The notes beneath the pieces were generated by a model, which saw only the letters and a list, made by a program, of their open reading frames with translations, ran no database searches and was not told the origin of the DNA. The position numbers and the translations under genes are program-made. Below are positions 48,054 to 60,749 of a DNA stretch of 64,000 nt, one piece after another; positions within the stretch are counted from its first letter, which is position 1, and each line of letters begins with the position of its first letter. The DNA is from Siphonodentalium dalli (Eukaryota; Mollusca; Scaphopoda; Gadilida; Siphonodentaliidae): positions 14,119,729-14,183,728 of the forward strand of contig CP136068.1 of assembly GCA_032622095.1 (NCBI GenBank). Reading direction: 5' to 3'.

Positions 48054-49656
48054 GGCCCGTTCCAAACGACGGATTTTTGTCGACTCGAATCTAATACCAG
48101 ACCCACAATTGTATTAAATGCGTCAAAAATGCGACGTTTGAAACAATTAGATCCGTGTCAGACGCATCACAGACGAATCTCCGTCCAATTCAGACGAATC
48201 TTCGTCGGTGATGCGTCTGAAATCCGTCTTGGTTTCAAACGACGGATTTTTTACGACTCGAATCTAATACATGTGACGAGAAGAGCCGAAAGTTGCCGAA
48301 GAACGAATGCAAATGATATGATAATGATATGATAATGGTATAATAATGAGGGGGCTCCCCTTATCTGAGGAAATACCCACATGACGTCATTTGTCGCACG
48401 CTCTCTTTGTCATGAAGAAAGATATGTCTATAAGCATTGCTTAGGTAACATTGTGCAAATTGTAATTAGTTTGGTAGTTTGATTCCTCAACGAACATGGC
48501 ATGTCACTGACTCACATCTTATAATGGATATAGTATCAATGTTTTAGAATAATACATATATACCGGTATCAGGGGTAGGGGTTGTAGCAACTGATTTATA
48601 ATAATTCATATAGACCGATATTCCTTATTGTAAGGAATAGGGGTGGTAGTCTCTGATGTATGATAATTAATATTTACCGGTATTACTTATTTTAAGGGGC
48701 AGAGGTGGTACTACTGATTTATAATAATTCATATATACCGATATTACTTATTATGAGAGGTAAAGGGGTGGGTAACCTCTTATTTATAATAATTCATATA
48801 TTCAGGTATTACTTGTTATAAGGGGCAGAGTGGTAGCCTATGATTTATAATAATTTATATATACCGGTATTCCTTATTATAAGGGGTAGGGGTGGTAGTC
48901 TCAGATTTATAATAATTCATATAAACCGGTATTACTTATTATGAGGGGTCGGGATGGTAGCCTATGATTTATAATAATTCATAGATACCGGTATTCCTTA
49001 TTATAAAGGATATATAGGTGGTAGCCTATGATTTATAATGTATAATTAATATATTCCGGTATTCCTAATTATAAGGGGTAGGGGTGGTACCACTGATCTT
49101 ATTTATAATAATTCGTATATACCGGCATTACTTATTATGAGGGGTATAGGGGTGGTAACCTCTTATTTATAATAATCCATATATTCCGGTATTCCTTATT
49201 ATAAGGGTAGGGTGGTAGTCTCTGATTTATAAGAATTATTGTATACCTGTATTTACATGGATGGTATACACATATATGGCAATTGGTTGCACGATCTAAC
49301 ATTTATTTGTAGCGCCTATTATATTATATTATATTATATAACTATATGTACTATATACATCCTCATATACATATGCACATATATTCGCGCTGCAATCGCG
49401 CATATATTTATACATAATTTATACTGTATTTTAGTTTATATATGTATAACATACCGGTATATATAGGCCTCTATATCTACGCGTGACCATTTTGTGAAGG
49501 TAACATGGAGTGCACCTTTAAATAAATCGACCGATGTATTAGATTCGACGCGACAAAGATGCGTCCGTCTGAAACAAAATTGACCGCAGACGCATCACCG
49601 ACGGATTTAATACAATTAGATTCGAGTCAACAAAAATCCGTCGTTTGGAACGGGCC
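48054..49656. mobile_element. PIF/Harbinger-like MITE, copy 1
   Basis: The termini GGCCCGTTCCAAACGACGG...CCGTCGTTTGGAACGGGCC form ~41-bp inverted repeats. The flanks are TAA at 48051-48053 and 49657-49659. A 3-bp TWA target and GGsCC-type ends are typical of PIF/Harbinger. The interior holds subterminal GACGCATCAC/GTGATGCGTC repeats and a ~62-bp minisatellite; there is no transposase. Confidence 0.85.
48540..49240 (+). repeat. ~62-bp minisatellite inside MITE copy 1
   Basis: About 11-12 diverged units, each TTTATAATAATTCATATA, TACCGGTATT, CCTTATTATAAGGGGTAG, GGTGGTAGCCTATGA. Confidence 0.9.
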
Positions 49657-49659
49657 TAA

Positions 49660-51441
49660 GGCCCGTTCCAAACGACGGATTTTTGTCGACTCGAATCTAA
49701 TACCAGACCCACAATTGTATTAAATGCGTCAAAAATGCGACGTTTGAAACAATTAGATCCGTGTCAGACGCATCACAGACGAATCTCCGTCCAATTCAGA
49801 CGAATCTTCGTCGGTGATGCGTCTGAAATCCGTCTTGGTTTCAAACGACGGATTTTTGACGACTCGAATCTAATACATGTGACGAGAATAGCCGAAAGTT
49901 GCCGAATAACGAATGCAAATGATATGATAATGATATGATAATGATATAATAATGAGGGAGTTCCCCTTATCTGCGGAAATACCCACATGACGTCATTTGT
50001 CGCACGCTCTCTTTGTCATAAAGAAAGATATATATCTTTTAGCATTGCTTAGGTAACATTGTTCAAATTGTAATTATTATGGTAGTTTGATTCCTCAACG
50101 AACATGGCATGCCACTGACTCACATCTTATAATGGATATAGTATCAATGATTTATAATGATTCATATATACCGGTATAAGGGATATTGGTTGTAGCAACT
50201 GATTTATAATAATTCATATAGACCGATATTCCTTATTGTAAGGGATAGGGGTGGAACTCTATGATGTATAATAATTAATATATACCGGTATTATTTATTA
50301 TAAGGGGTAGGGGTGGTATTACTGATTTATAATAATTCATATATACCGGCATTACTTGTTGTGATGGGTATATGGGTGGTAACCTCTTATTTATAATAAT
50401 TCATATATTCCGGTATTACTTATTATAAGGGGCAGAGTGGTAGCATATGATTTATAATAATTTATATATACCCGTATTACTTATTATGAGGGGTAGGGAT
50501 AGTATAGCCTATGATTTATAATATTCATATATACCAGTATTCCTTATTATAAAGAATATAGTGTGGTAGCCTATGATTTATAATAATTAATATATACCGG
50601 TATTCCTTATTATAAGGGGCAGAGTGGTAGCCTCAGATTTATAATAATTCATATAAACCGGTATTACTTATTATGAGGGGTATGGATAGTAGCCTATGAA
50701 TTATAATAATTCATATATACCGGTATTCTTTATATTAAAGGATATAGGGTGGTAGCCTATGATTTATAATAATTAATATATTCCGGTATTCCTTATTATA
50801 AGGGGCAGAGTGGTAGCCTCAGATTTATAATAATTCATATAAACCGGTATTACTTATTATGAGGGGTATGGATAGTAGCCTATTAATTATAATAATTCAT
50901 ATATACCGGTATTCCTTATTATAAAGGATATAGGGTGGTAGCCTATGATTTATAATAATTAATATATTCCGGTGTTCCTTATTATAAGAGGTAGGGGGTG
51001 GTAGTCTCTGATTTATAATAATTCTTGTATACCGGTATTTACATGCATGGTATACACATAGATGGCAATTGGTTGCACGATATAACATTTATTTGTAGCG
51101 CCTATTATAGTATATTAAATATCTGTATGCACTATATACATCCTCATATACAAGAGCACATATATTCGCGCTGCAGTCTCGCATATATATATATATACAT
51201 AATTTATACTGTATTTTAGTATATTTATGTATAACATACCGGTATATATAGGCCTCTATATCTACGCGTGACCAATTTTTTACGGTAACCGGGAATCCAC
51301 CTTTAAATAAATCGACCGATATATTAGATTCGACGCGACAAAGATGCGTCCGTCTGTAACAAAATCGACCGCAGACGCATCACCGACGGATTTAATACAA
51401 TTAGATTCGAGTCGACAAAAATCCGTCGTTTGGAACGGCCC
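49660..51441. mobile_element. PIF/Harbinger-like MITE, copy 2
   Basis: It has the same ends as copy 1; the last bases are CGGCCC instead of CGGGCC. It is followed by TAA at 51442-51444 and shares the TAA 49657-49659 with copy 1. It is 1782 bp because its minisatellite has about three more units. Confidence 0.85.
50145..51035 (+). repeat. ~62-bp minisatellite inside MITE copy 2, with a 3-unit higher-order repeat
   Basis: About 14-15 units. Between ~50590 and ~50970 units recur in threes (period ~186 bp): GGGGCAGAGTGGTAGCCTCAG, then GGGGTATGGATAGTAGCC, then AAGGATATAGGGTGGTAGCC. Confidence 0.85.
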
Positions 51442-51444
51442 TAA

Positions 51445-52555
51445 GCAATACTTCGAAAACGATCACAAAAACACATAATTGAAAAACACTCTTTATTATA
51501 CATCGCTTTTTGGCGAATGCAGCTTGAATACTCTTTATAAGAGGCGACCATTTGATTTTTTGCTAGGCTGACACAACATTCATAATGTGTTAGCAGTTCC
51601 TCTTTTGGAAGTCGATATCTGGTCACCAAACCCTCCTATCAATGGGCCCATAGGTCTGATCTAATTGTTTTTGGTATAGAAAATGCACGTAAGGTGCTTG
51701 GTGGTGTCAAATCGGACAGGGCATCTAAATTCAAGGAGATCAAATGAATTGCGCCGACCGCTGATTGACGGTTGGCGATTATCGCAATACGATAGGGGAA
51801 CACTCAGACGTTCGTACTCAGATTTCACCAATTTTTGTACCTAGCTTGCCTGGCCGAAGTTTCACTGGAAAATGGCTAATTTGATTCTATTTGTCGTTAT
51901 ATATATATTTATCACCCCATTTCTTATTCATTTTCATAAAAATAAAATAAAACAAGCCGAAGATGATATGTTTAAACTGTTTTAAGCATGAAATTGGCGA
52001 TAAGTTGTTATCAGAGTACGTTATACTTGTGATAGTTACTTTACGCACACGGTGTTCCCCTATCGCATTGCGATAATCGCCAACCCTCATTGACGTCATG
52101 CATAACATAGTCGTAAAAGCGAAGTATTTTATCCCAAAGTGTTAACTAGATGCGTGAATTTAAACTTAAATTTAAATACAAACGCAAACAAGTTTGATAG
52201 CGAGATCTACACCATAACGCATGACATTTCAGATAAGTAAGCTACAGTACACTGATATTGCGAAGTACTTAGATGGAATAAACGTTGGGATCTACTAAAA
52301 GACGGGACGGGACGCTTTTCCGGGACGGGACGGAACGATTTGTCTAAAAGACGGGACGGGACGGAACGAATATTTAAAAGTCATTTTATTCGGAAATGAA
52401 AGAGTTTAGAGGCACAAACATGGTCTCAACTTGTTTATTGGTATCTACTCTATACGAATGTGATGTTTTCCCGATAAAATTGAGCGTATGCTGAACGGTG
52501 AGCGTTCGAATAACGAAGCGTCGAAATTAGGGAAATTTATCACTTCTGGGACGAT
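51445..52555 (+). other. Unclassified spacer with a foldback fragment and GGGAC runs
   Basis: 51541-51715 matches 47463-47635 (arm of the second foldback plus its flank). 52297-52375 has repeated GACGGGACGGGACG motifs just before the 205-bp satellite. The rest is unclassified. Confidence 0.65.
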
Positions 52556-52557
52556 AA

Positions 52558-53997
52558 TCTAAACACTAAAAGTCATATTTCGTTTACATTTTCATGTTTG
52601 GGTGACGGATTATTGCAGAAAATGTTTGTCTAATATATACTAAATAGTAAAATAGAAGTTTGAACTTGTTTTCTGCTGATAAAAGTAGTGTTTTTATCGA
52701 CGGGACGATGACATCCGCATTCTTGAAAAATCTCCATTCCGCCGAACGAAAATCTTCGAAAATCTTAACAGAAAAACTAGCATTATGTTCACATTTTCAT
52801 GTTTGGGTGACGGATTTTTGCAGAAAATGCTAGTCTAATATATACTAAATAGTAAAATAGAAGTTTGAACTTGTTTTCTGATGGTAAAAGTAGTGTTTTT
52901 ATCGACGGGACGATGACACCTCCATTCTTGAAAAATGTGCATTCCGCCGAACGAAAATCTTCGAAAATCTTAACAGAAAAACTAGCATTATGTTCACATT
53001 TTCATGTTTGGGTGACGGATTTTTGCAGAAAATGCTAGTCTAATATATACTAAATAGTAAAATAGAAGTTTGAACTTGTTTTCTGATGGTAAAAGTAGTG
53101 TTTTTATCGACGGGACGATGACACCTCCATTCTTGAAAAATCTCCATTCCGCCGAACGAAAATCTTCGAAAATCTTAACAGAAAAACTAGCATTATGTTC
53201 ACATTTTCATGTTTGGGTGACGGATTTTTGCAGAAAATGCTAGTCTAATATATACTAAATAGTAAAATAGAAGTTTGAACTTGTTTTCTGATGGTAAAAG
53301 TAGTGTTTTTATCGACGGGACGATGACACCTCCATTCTTGAAAAATCTGCATTCCGCCGAACGAAAATCTTCGAAAATCTTAACAGAAAAACTAGCATTA
53401 TGTTCACATTTTCATGTTTGGGTGACGGATTTTGGCAGAAAATGCTAGTCTAATATATACTAAATAGTAAAATAGAAGTTTGAACTTGTTTTCTGATGGT
53501 AAAAGTAGTGTTTTTATCGACGGGACGATGACACCTCCATTCTTGAAAAATCTCCATTCCGCCGAACGAAAATCGTCGAAAATCTTAACAGAAAAACTAG
53601 CATTATGTTCACATTTTCATGTTTGGGTGACGGATTTTTGCAGAAAATGCTTGTCTAATATATACTAAATAGTAAAATAGAAGTTTGAACTTGTTTTCTG
53701 ATGGTAAAAGTAGTGTTTTTATCGACGGGACGATGACACCTCCATTCTTGAAAAATCTCCATTCCGCCGAACGAAAATCTTCGAAAATCTTAACAGAAAA
53801 ACTAGCATTATGTTCACATTTTCATGTTTGGGTGACGGATTTTTGCAGAAAATGCTAGTCTAATATATACTAAATAGTAAAATAGAAGTTTGAACTTGTT
53901 TTCTGATGGTAAAAGTAGTGTTTTTGTCGACGGGACGATGACATCCGCATTCTTGAAAAATCTGCATTCCGCCGAACGAAAATCGTCGAAAATCTTA
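52558..53997 (+). repeat. 205-bp satellite array, + orientation, part 1
   Basis: CGGGACGATGAC occurs at 52701, 52906, 53111, 53316, 53521, 53726 and 53931, a period of exactly 205 for seven monomers. Monomers differ by only a few substitutions, except the first, which is clearly diverged as expected at an array edge. Open frames here only reflect the monomer and are not genes. Confidence 0.97.
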
Positions 53998-54199
53998 GGG
54001 ACATGACAATCTGCGGGATGGGATGGGATATGGGACAAAACGACAATCTGCGGGACAGAATTTCAAATTGCGTGGGACGGCGGATATCTCGAGGAATACA
54101 GGGCGTATGGGGCTCATTTTGGTGTCTAACGAAAGGCCCACGTTCGCCCTATCCACACATATTAACCCCGTCACTAACCAAACAGCAGAAGTTGCATTA
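53998..54199 (+). mobile_element. Solo ~200-bp copy of the foldback-arm terminus inside the satellite
   Basis: GGGACATGACAATCTGCGGG to ...CAGAAGTTGCATTA matches the first ~200 bases of the foldback element (39961-40165). It replaces part of a monomer: the satellite breaks off at ...AAAATCTTA and resumes at TAAAAGTAGTG, so the insertion is accompanied by a ~115-120 bp loss. Confidence 0.85.
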
Positions 54200-55068
54200 T
54201 AAAAGTAGTGTTTTTATCGACGGGACGATGACACCTCCATTCTTGAAAAATGTGCATTCCGCCGAACGAAAATCTTCGAAAATCTTAACAGAAAAACTAG
54301 CATTATGTTCACATTTTCATGTTTGGGTGACGGATTTTTGCAGAAAATGCTAGTCTAATATATACTAAATAGTCAAATAGAAGTTTGAACTTGTTTTCTG
54401 ATGGTAAAAGTAGTGTTTTTATCGACGGGACGATGACACCTCCATTCTTGAAAAATCTGCATTCCGCCGAACGAAAATCTTCGAAAATCTTAACAGAAAA
54501 ACTAGCATTATGTTCACATTTTCATGTTTGGGTGACGGATTTTTGCAGAAAATGCTAGTCTAATATATACTAAATAGTAAAATAGAAGTTTGAACTTGTT
54601 TTCTGATGGTAAAAGTAGTGTTTTTATCGACGGGACGATGACACCTCCATTCTTGAAAAATCTCCATTCCGCCGAACGAAAATCTTCGAAAATCTTAACA
54701 GAAAAACTAGCATTATGTTCACATTTTCATGTTTGGGTGACGGATTTTTGCAGAAAATGCTAGTCTAATATATACTAAATAGTAAAATAGAAGTTTGAAC
54801 TTGTTTTCTGATGGTAAAAGTAGTGTTTTTATCGACGGGACGATGACACCTCCATTCTTGAAAAATGTGCATTCCGTCGAACGAAAATCTTCGAAAATCT
54901 TAACAGAAAAACTAGCATTATGTTCACATTTTCATGTTTGGGTGACGGATTTTGGCAGAAAATGCTAGTCTAATATATACTAAATAGTAAAATAGAAGTT
55001 TGAACTTGTTTTCTGATGGTAAAAGTAGTGTTTTTATCGACGGGACGATGACATCCGCATTCTTGAAA
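54200..55068 (+). repeat. 205-bp satellite array, + orientation, part 2
   Basis: CGGGACGATGAC occurs at 54221, 54426, 54631, 54836 and 55041 (period 205). The array ends abruptly at ATTCTTGAAA, where the next satellite begins. Confidence 0.97.
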
Positions 55069-55242
55069 GATTCATCAGATATTATCTATAATAGATGCAC
55101 TCTGTAATTTAGTGAGGTTGGGACCCCGACTTTTGTTTCTTAATATTTCGGCAACTTATCCAGAAGGGAGGGGCTCGGGAAATATCTATTTACATAGAGG
55201 GAATGTTTCCCTTTCCGATGGCATCAAAATTTATTCCCATTT
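55069..55242 (+). repeat. First, truncated monomer of the 224/225-bp satellite
   Basis: GATTCATCAGATATTATCTA through GTGAGGTTGGGACCCCGAC and CAGAAGGGAGGGGCTCGGGA; it breaks off at about 55242. Confidence 0.88.
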
Positions 55243-55734
55243 ACGCCTAATTAGGCTGATATGATGATTGCAGTTTGCAAACGGTTAACAGCTTTTAAAT
55301 AGCATATATATTGGCTATACATGTAATATACAACAATAAGTGTCGTATAATCAACAATGTATCATAGACTTCAGTTGCAATAAACTACAAATAAACAATG
55401 CATGCATGTTGCGGTCATTAGCTACATGTGACCATATATGACCCCTGTCAGTCTAGACTACCAATACACTATCAATAAACATCCATACCGCGCCAATAAT
55501 CCCCTAATACACAGTGTATTCGGGAGTGTATTGGGAATCAAACATACCAGCAATGTTAATTGCCGCTGTCTGCCACAGAGGTGAAAGGTTATACCCGAGT
55601 GATTTCTGACTATCATTGTAAAGAAATTGTTTCTTAATTTTGTTAGCGTTTCTTTACAAGCATATCAAGAATTTAATAGATAAATATACCATTTTGCGAG
55701 ATGAGGTTGGGCACCGGAGTTATTTCTGATGTTA
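55243..55734 (+). other. Non-satellite interruption in the 224/225-bp array
   Basis: About 490 bases of unrelated AT-rich sequence. No terminal repeats were identified. Confidence 0.7.
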
Positions 55735-57655
55735 AATTTAGTGAGGTTGGGACCCCGACTTTTGTTTCTCAATATTTCGGCAACTTATCCAGAAGGGAGG
55801 GGCTCGGGAAATATGTAGTTATACAGAGGGAATGTTCCCCTTTCCGATGACATCAAAATTAACTCCCAGGTTCTTCCCACAGCGTGGAAATATCCCAGCG
55901 TTTCAAGTGATAAATTCGGCAGATTCATCAGATATTATCTGTAACAGACGCACTCTGTAATTTAGTGAGGTTGGGACCCCGACTTTTGTTTCTTAATATT
56001 TCAGCAACTTATCCAGAAGGGAGGGCCCCGGGAAATATCTATTTACACAGAGGGAATGTTCCCCTTTTCGATGACATCAAAATTAATTCCCATCAGGTTC
56101 TTCCCACAGCGTGGAAATATCTCAGCGTTTCAAGTGATAAATTCAGCAGATTCATCTGATATTATCTATAATAACAGATGCACTCTGTAAATTTAGTGAG
56201 GTTGGGACCCCGACTTTTGTTTCTTAATATTTCGGCAACTTATCCAGAAGGGAGGGGCTCGGGAAATATCAAGTTACACAGAGGGAATGTTCCCCTTTCC
56301 GATGGCATCAAAATTAATTCCCAGGTTCTGCCCACAGCGTGGAAATATCTCAGCGTTTCAAGTAATAAATTCGGCAGATTCAACAAACATAATCTGTAAT
56401 AGATGCACTCTGTAAATTTAGTGAGATTGGGACCCCAACTTTTGTTTCTTAATATATCGGCAACTTATCCAGAAGGGAGGGGCTTGAGAAATATCTAGTT
56501 ATACAGAGGGAATGTTCCCCTTTCCGATGACATCAAAATAACTCCCAGGTTCTTCCCACAGCGTGGAAATATCTCAGCGTTTCAAGTGATAAATTCAGCA
56601 GATTCATCGGATATTATCTATAACAGATGCACTCTGTAAATTTAGTGAGGTTGGGACCCCGACTTTTGTTTCTTAATATTTCGGCAACTTATCCAGAAGG
56701 GAGGGGCTCGGGAAATATCAAGTTACACAGACGGAATGTTCCCCTTTCCGATGGCATCAAAATTAATTCCCAGGTTCTGCCCACAGCGTGGAAATATCTC
56801 AGCGTTTCAAGTAATAAATTCGGCAGATTCAACAAACATATTCTGTAACAGATGCACTCAGTAAATTTAGTGAGGTCGGGACCCCGACTTTTGTTTCTTA
56901 ATATTTCGGCAACTTATCCAGAAGGGAGGGGCTTGAGAAATATCTAGTTATACAGAGGGAATGTTCCCCTTTCCGATGACATCAAAATAACTCCCAGGTT
57001 CTTCCCACAGCGTGGAAATATTTCAGCGTTTCAAGTGATAAATTCAGCAGATTCATCGGATATTATCTATAACAGATGCACTCTGTAAATTTAGTGAAGT
57101 TGGGACCCCGACTTTTGTTTCTTAATATTTCGGCAACTTATCCAGAAGGGAGGGGCTCGGGAAATATCAAGTTACACAGACGGAATGTTCCCCTTTCCGA
57201 TGGCATCAAAATTAATTCCCAGGTTCTGCCCACAGCGTGGAAATATCTCAGCGTTTCAAGTAATAAATTCGGCAGATTCAACAAACATATTCTGTAACAG
57301 ATGCACTCAGTAAATTTAGTGAGGTTGGGACCCCGACTTTTGTTTCTTAATATATCGGCAACTTATCCAGAAGGGAGGGGCTCGGGAAATAACTAGTTAC
57401 ACAGAGGGAATGTTCCCCTTTCCGATGGCATCAAAATAATTCCCAGCTTCTGCCCACAGCGTGGAAATATTCCAGTGTTTCAAGTGATAAATTCGGCAGA
57501 TTCATCGAATATTATCTATAGCATATGCACTCTGTAAATTTAGTGAGGTTGAGAGTCCGTCTTTTGTTTCTTAATATATCGACAACTTCTACAGAAGGGG
57601 GGGGGGCTCGGGAAATATCTAGTTATACAGAGGGAATGTTCCCCTGTCCGATGGC
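55735..57655 (+). repeat. 224/225-bp satellite array with alternating (dimeric) monomers
   Basis: GGACCCC occurs at 55750, 55974, 56205, 56430, 56654, 56879, 57103 and 57328. After one 231-bp step the spacings alternate 225/224, and variant pairs (for example ATCAAGTTACACAGA versus ATCTAGTTATACAGA) alternate too, giving a 449-bp higher-order unit. The last monomer (from about 57540) is diverged. Repeated 73-codon open frames are products of the array. Confidence 0.95.
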
Positions 57656-59200
57656 TATATTCTATTAAAGTCCTTGTGCATGAAATGGACAAACGCTCTT
57701 TATCCATACCCTGCAATGCATTTAAACGAATGCTGTTTATTTGTCATGCTTAATCTTGATATTTTGTAAAGGAACTTTGTCAGGATAATGCAAACTTACA
57801 AACTTCATTCAGGTGCCTTACATCATCTCGGAAAATTGTATATTTACCTGTTGATATGTGGCGAAGAAACGCTATAAAAATTAATGAACAATACCTTTAC
57901 AAACATCAGAAATAACTCCGTAACTTCACGTTACAGGTTATTACCTTAACCTCTCTATTTATAATGAATATCATATAGACATGAATATCGATATGCAACC
58001 TCAAACAAAGCTGCATGAAGTTTCGATGCATCAGACAGGACTACTCTCATACATTGATGTTCACGTTACACGCTATTACCTTAACTTCTCTATTTATAAT
58101 GAATATCTCAATGTGCATGGTAGTTAGATTACCTCATAAACAGAACATATGACCACACGATGAGGAAATTCAATGAACATGCATGTGATTTATATATTTT
58201 ATACGATTTAAACAAAATTATTTTATTTTATTTAATTCAATTTAAACAAGTTTAGAACATCAAACAACTGATGTAGCAAGTCTTACAAATGTCTACTTTT
58301 ACAAGAGTCATGTCAAAACGTGATATATGGGTAATTTGCTGGCTATATTGGCTTAATTAATTTAGTGAGGTTGGGACCCCGACTCTCTTCTATAATCCGG
58401 GGTATGCAGTTTAAAGCAGATGTACACGTAATGAATAAAGCAACACGTGTGTATACTGGTATAACCTACACATGACCATACCGCCACCACGAGTCACAAA
58501 ACAGGAGCACCAGGTATACTCATATGCCTGACACATGACCATTTAGTCACCCCTGTATATATGTTCATTACATTTGTGACAATACAGTCACTACTTGTAT
58601 ACCTACATGTTCTCATCTCACTATTAACCACACAGTCACTACGTGTATACCTATTTGACACATATAGTCATATAACCACTCGATATACATAATTATGCAG
58701 CTCACCCTAGACTATAGATTCACTCCAGGTATACATGTAAACCTCACTAATGGCCATTCAGCCCTTCCAGATATACAAAAAACCCGCACACACGACCACT
58801 CAAACACTCCATACTTGCATATACACCTCACACATGACAATTCAGCAATTCACTGCATAATCATACACGCCATCCATAATAATACAGCTAAGCCTTATAC
58901 ACCCACAAATGATAATACATCCACGAGATATATAAATATACATCCCACCATCACCACACGGGCACTCCCTGTACACCCACACCCTCGATAATGTACACCC
59001 AGCTTACTCCAGGTATTCCATGCATTTTACCATGGACAACCCACTAATAACCATATATTCACTCATTGTATACCTACTCACATCAGTCATGACATACAAT
59101 AACTCCCTGTATACCTATTCACCTCACATATGATCATAGAGTAACTCCCTGGCTATGATATTGGCATCCACACTGTATCATGTTGACATTTTTTTTTATC
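57656..59200 (+). other. Unclassified region with a degenerate CA/TA-rich minisatellite
   Basis: 58358-58385 is an isolated piece of the 224/225-bp satellite (TTTAGTGAGGTTGGGACCCC). About 58430-59160 consists of irregular repeats of phrases like ACATGACCAT, CAGTCACT and TGTATACCTA. No gene was found. Confidence 0.6.
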
Positions 59201-59344
59201 ATAATGGACCAGAATAGCCAAAGATTGTGATCCATCTCAGTTCTGTATCAAAGTTCTGCCCATTTCCTTTCAATAAATGTGGCCAAAATTACAAAAGAGG
59301 TTCTCAGCAAAATTGCATACTTTAATATGAATTTGTCATGCTCC

Positions 59345-60725
59345 ATACGGAATAGTCCAAGTCTTCTCGTACTAAAGCCGGCTAAGATATTGGGATGGAG
59401 GTGCCGGTCTTTAGTCCGAGTTCCAGGCCCATGGTCTCCTTTGACACGGCTTAAGCGTTAGTGACCCGCTCAAATAAAACCACAATTATATGAAATAAAA
59501 TATCACAATTGCGACAATAAACGGATATTTTCCGCAGAAGACATGCTATTTTATCTGAAACCCACATCAGTTGTGAATTGAAAGCGGTAATTTAATGCGA
59601 AAAGAGACATTTACCGCAATGTTTACAAATTTTTAAAAGTATGCGAACTCAGTTGACCTCGCGAACTGTGTTCGTCATTTTCCGTTGAAAATATTCCGTA
59701 GATTTTCGACTGACAACTCAAATTACGATGAATTCTCCATTGTAATCGTAATTATGTGTGTCAATAAATAAAAAATAAATAGATTAATTAAACATTGAAG
59801 ATATAAATGTAATACATTAAATAAATTACGGGGAATTACAACCCTCTCAAAGTTTAAAACAGTGTAAACACATCGATCATTAGAATAAATAATATGGTGC
59901 TACATTTCCCACATTTGGTGGACTTCAGCGAAATTAAGATATATACTAAGCGAACAGAGCAATATACTGCTCTTGTTAAGCACACAAAAAATCAAACAAA
60001 ATTTGTATAAATTTTTAACCTTAAGTTTGAAAAGTCCCACTAAAACGGAAGAACTATATTTCGTAACTGTGTGATTCGGTTCTCCGATTATTTTATCAAC
60101 ACAAACGTCAAAGTGCACATGGATGAAAATCACACGCATGGCAAGTCAGACACAAGAGTTCTAATTTGCTCCAATTTTGACAAGTTGCTTGCGAAAATTG
60201 TCAACAAAACTACCTTTCTGATCCTCCATTATGTCATTAAGTTTTTAGTGCGGGAATTGTTCTCAAAGCACATTGGAAACTGGACTTTGCGGCGATCGGT
60301 TTTCTCCATTTTGTTCGGAAAACCCCGCGCTATATATAGAAACGGAAAGTAGAATACTCAGAACAAACACCGGACAATGCCGAAGTTCTTCGGAACCTGA
60401 CTTCGGCTTTCAGTAATGTAAACAAAATATAAAAAACAGCGATGTTGGTGACAATCAACCGGAATATTCTATGCGTAATTTAACATGAAAGTTAGATTAT
60501 TATACACCATTATGACCATAAGATGTCTCTCTTTCCGATGTATATAGCATCATGTATTGATTCATTCGGTAAATCGAGTAAAATACACCACAGATTCCCG
60601 CCACAGATCGTGGGCATAAGTCGTGTCAAAGGATTGGTATACAAGCGGGCTTGGACTAAAAACAGCATATCGCCATCCCAATATCTTAGCTGTTTTAGTA
60701 CAAGAAGACTTGGACTACATACGGA
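59345..60725. repeat. Diverged inverted repeat (~105-bp arms)
   Basis: 59345-59452 (CCATACGG, AGTCCAAGTCTTCT.GTACTA, CTAAGATATTGGGATGG, CCTTTGACACG) recurs inverted at 60618-60725. The spacer of about 1.17 kb has no recognised coding. It may be an old foldback or MITE pair. Confidence 0.7.
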
Positions 60726-60749
60726 ACTGAGACAACCAGAATAGAACAT

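Noticed and set aside
48540-51035. Regularly spaced repeats that could suggest a CRISPR array
   Set aside because: The units are contiguous ~62-bp minisatellite copies without unique spacers, in eukaryotic DNA.
53480-56848. Repeated 62-116-codon open frames in the satellite arrays
   Set aside because: They follow the monomer periodicity (205 or 449 bp) and are by-products of the repeats.
60071-60352. 93-codon plus-strand open frame
   Set aside because: It lies in the spacer of a diverged inverted repeat and overlaps an equally long minus-strand frame; no motif recognised.
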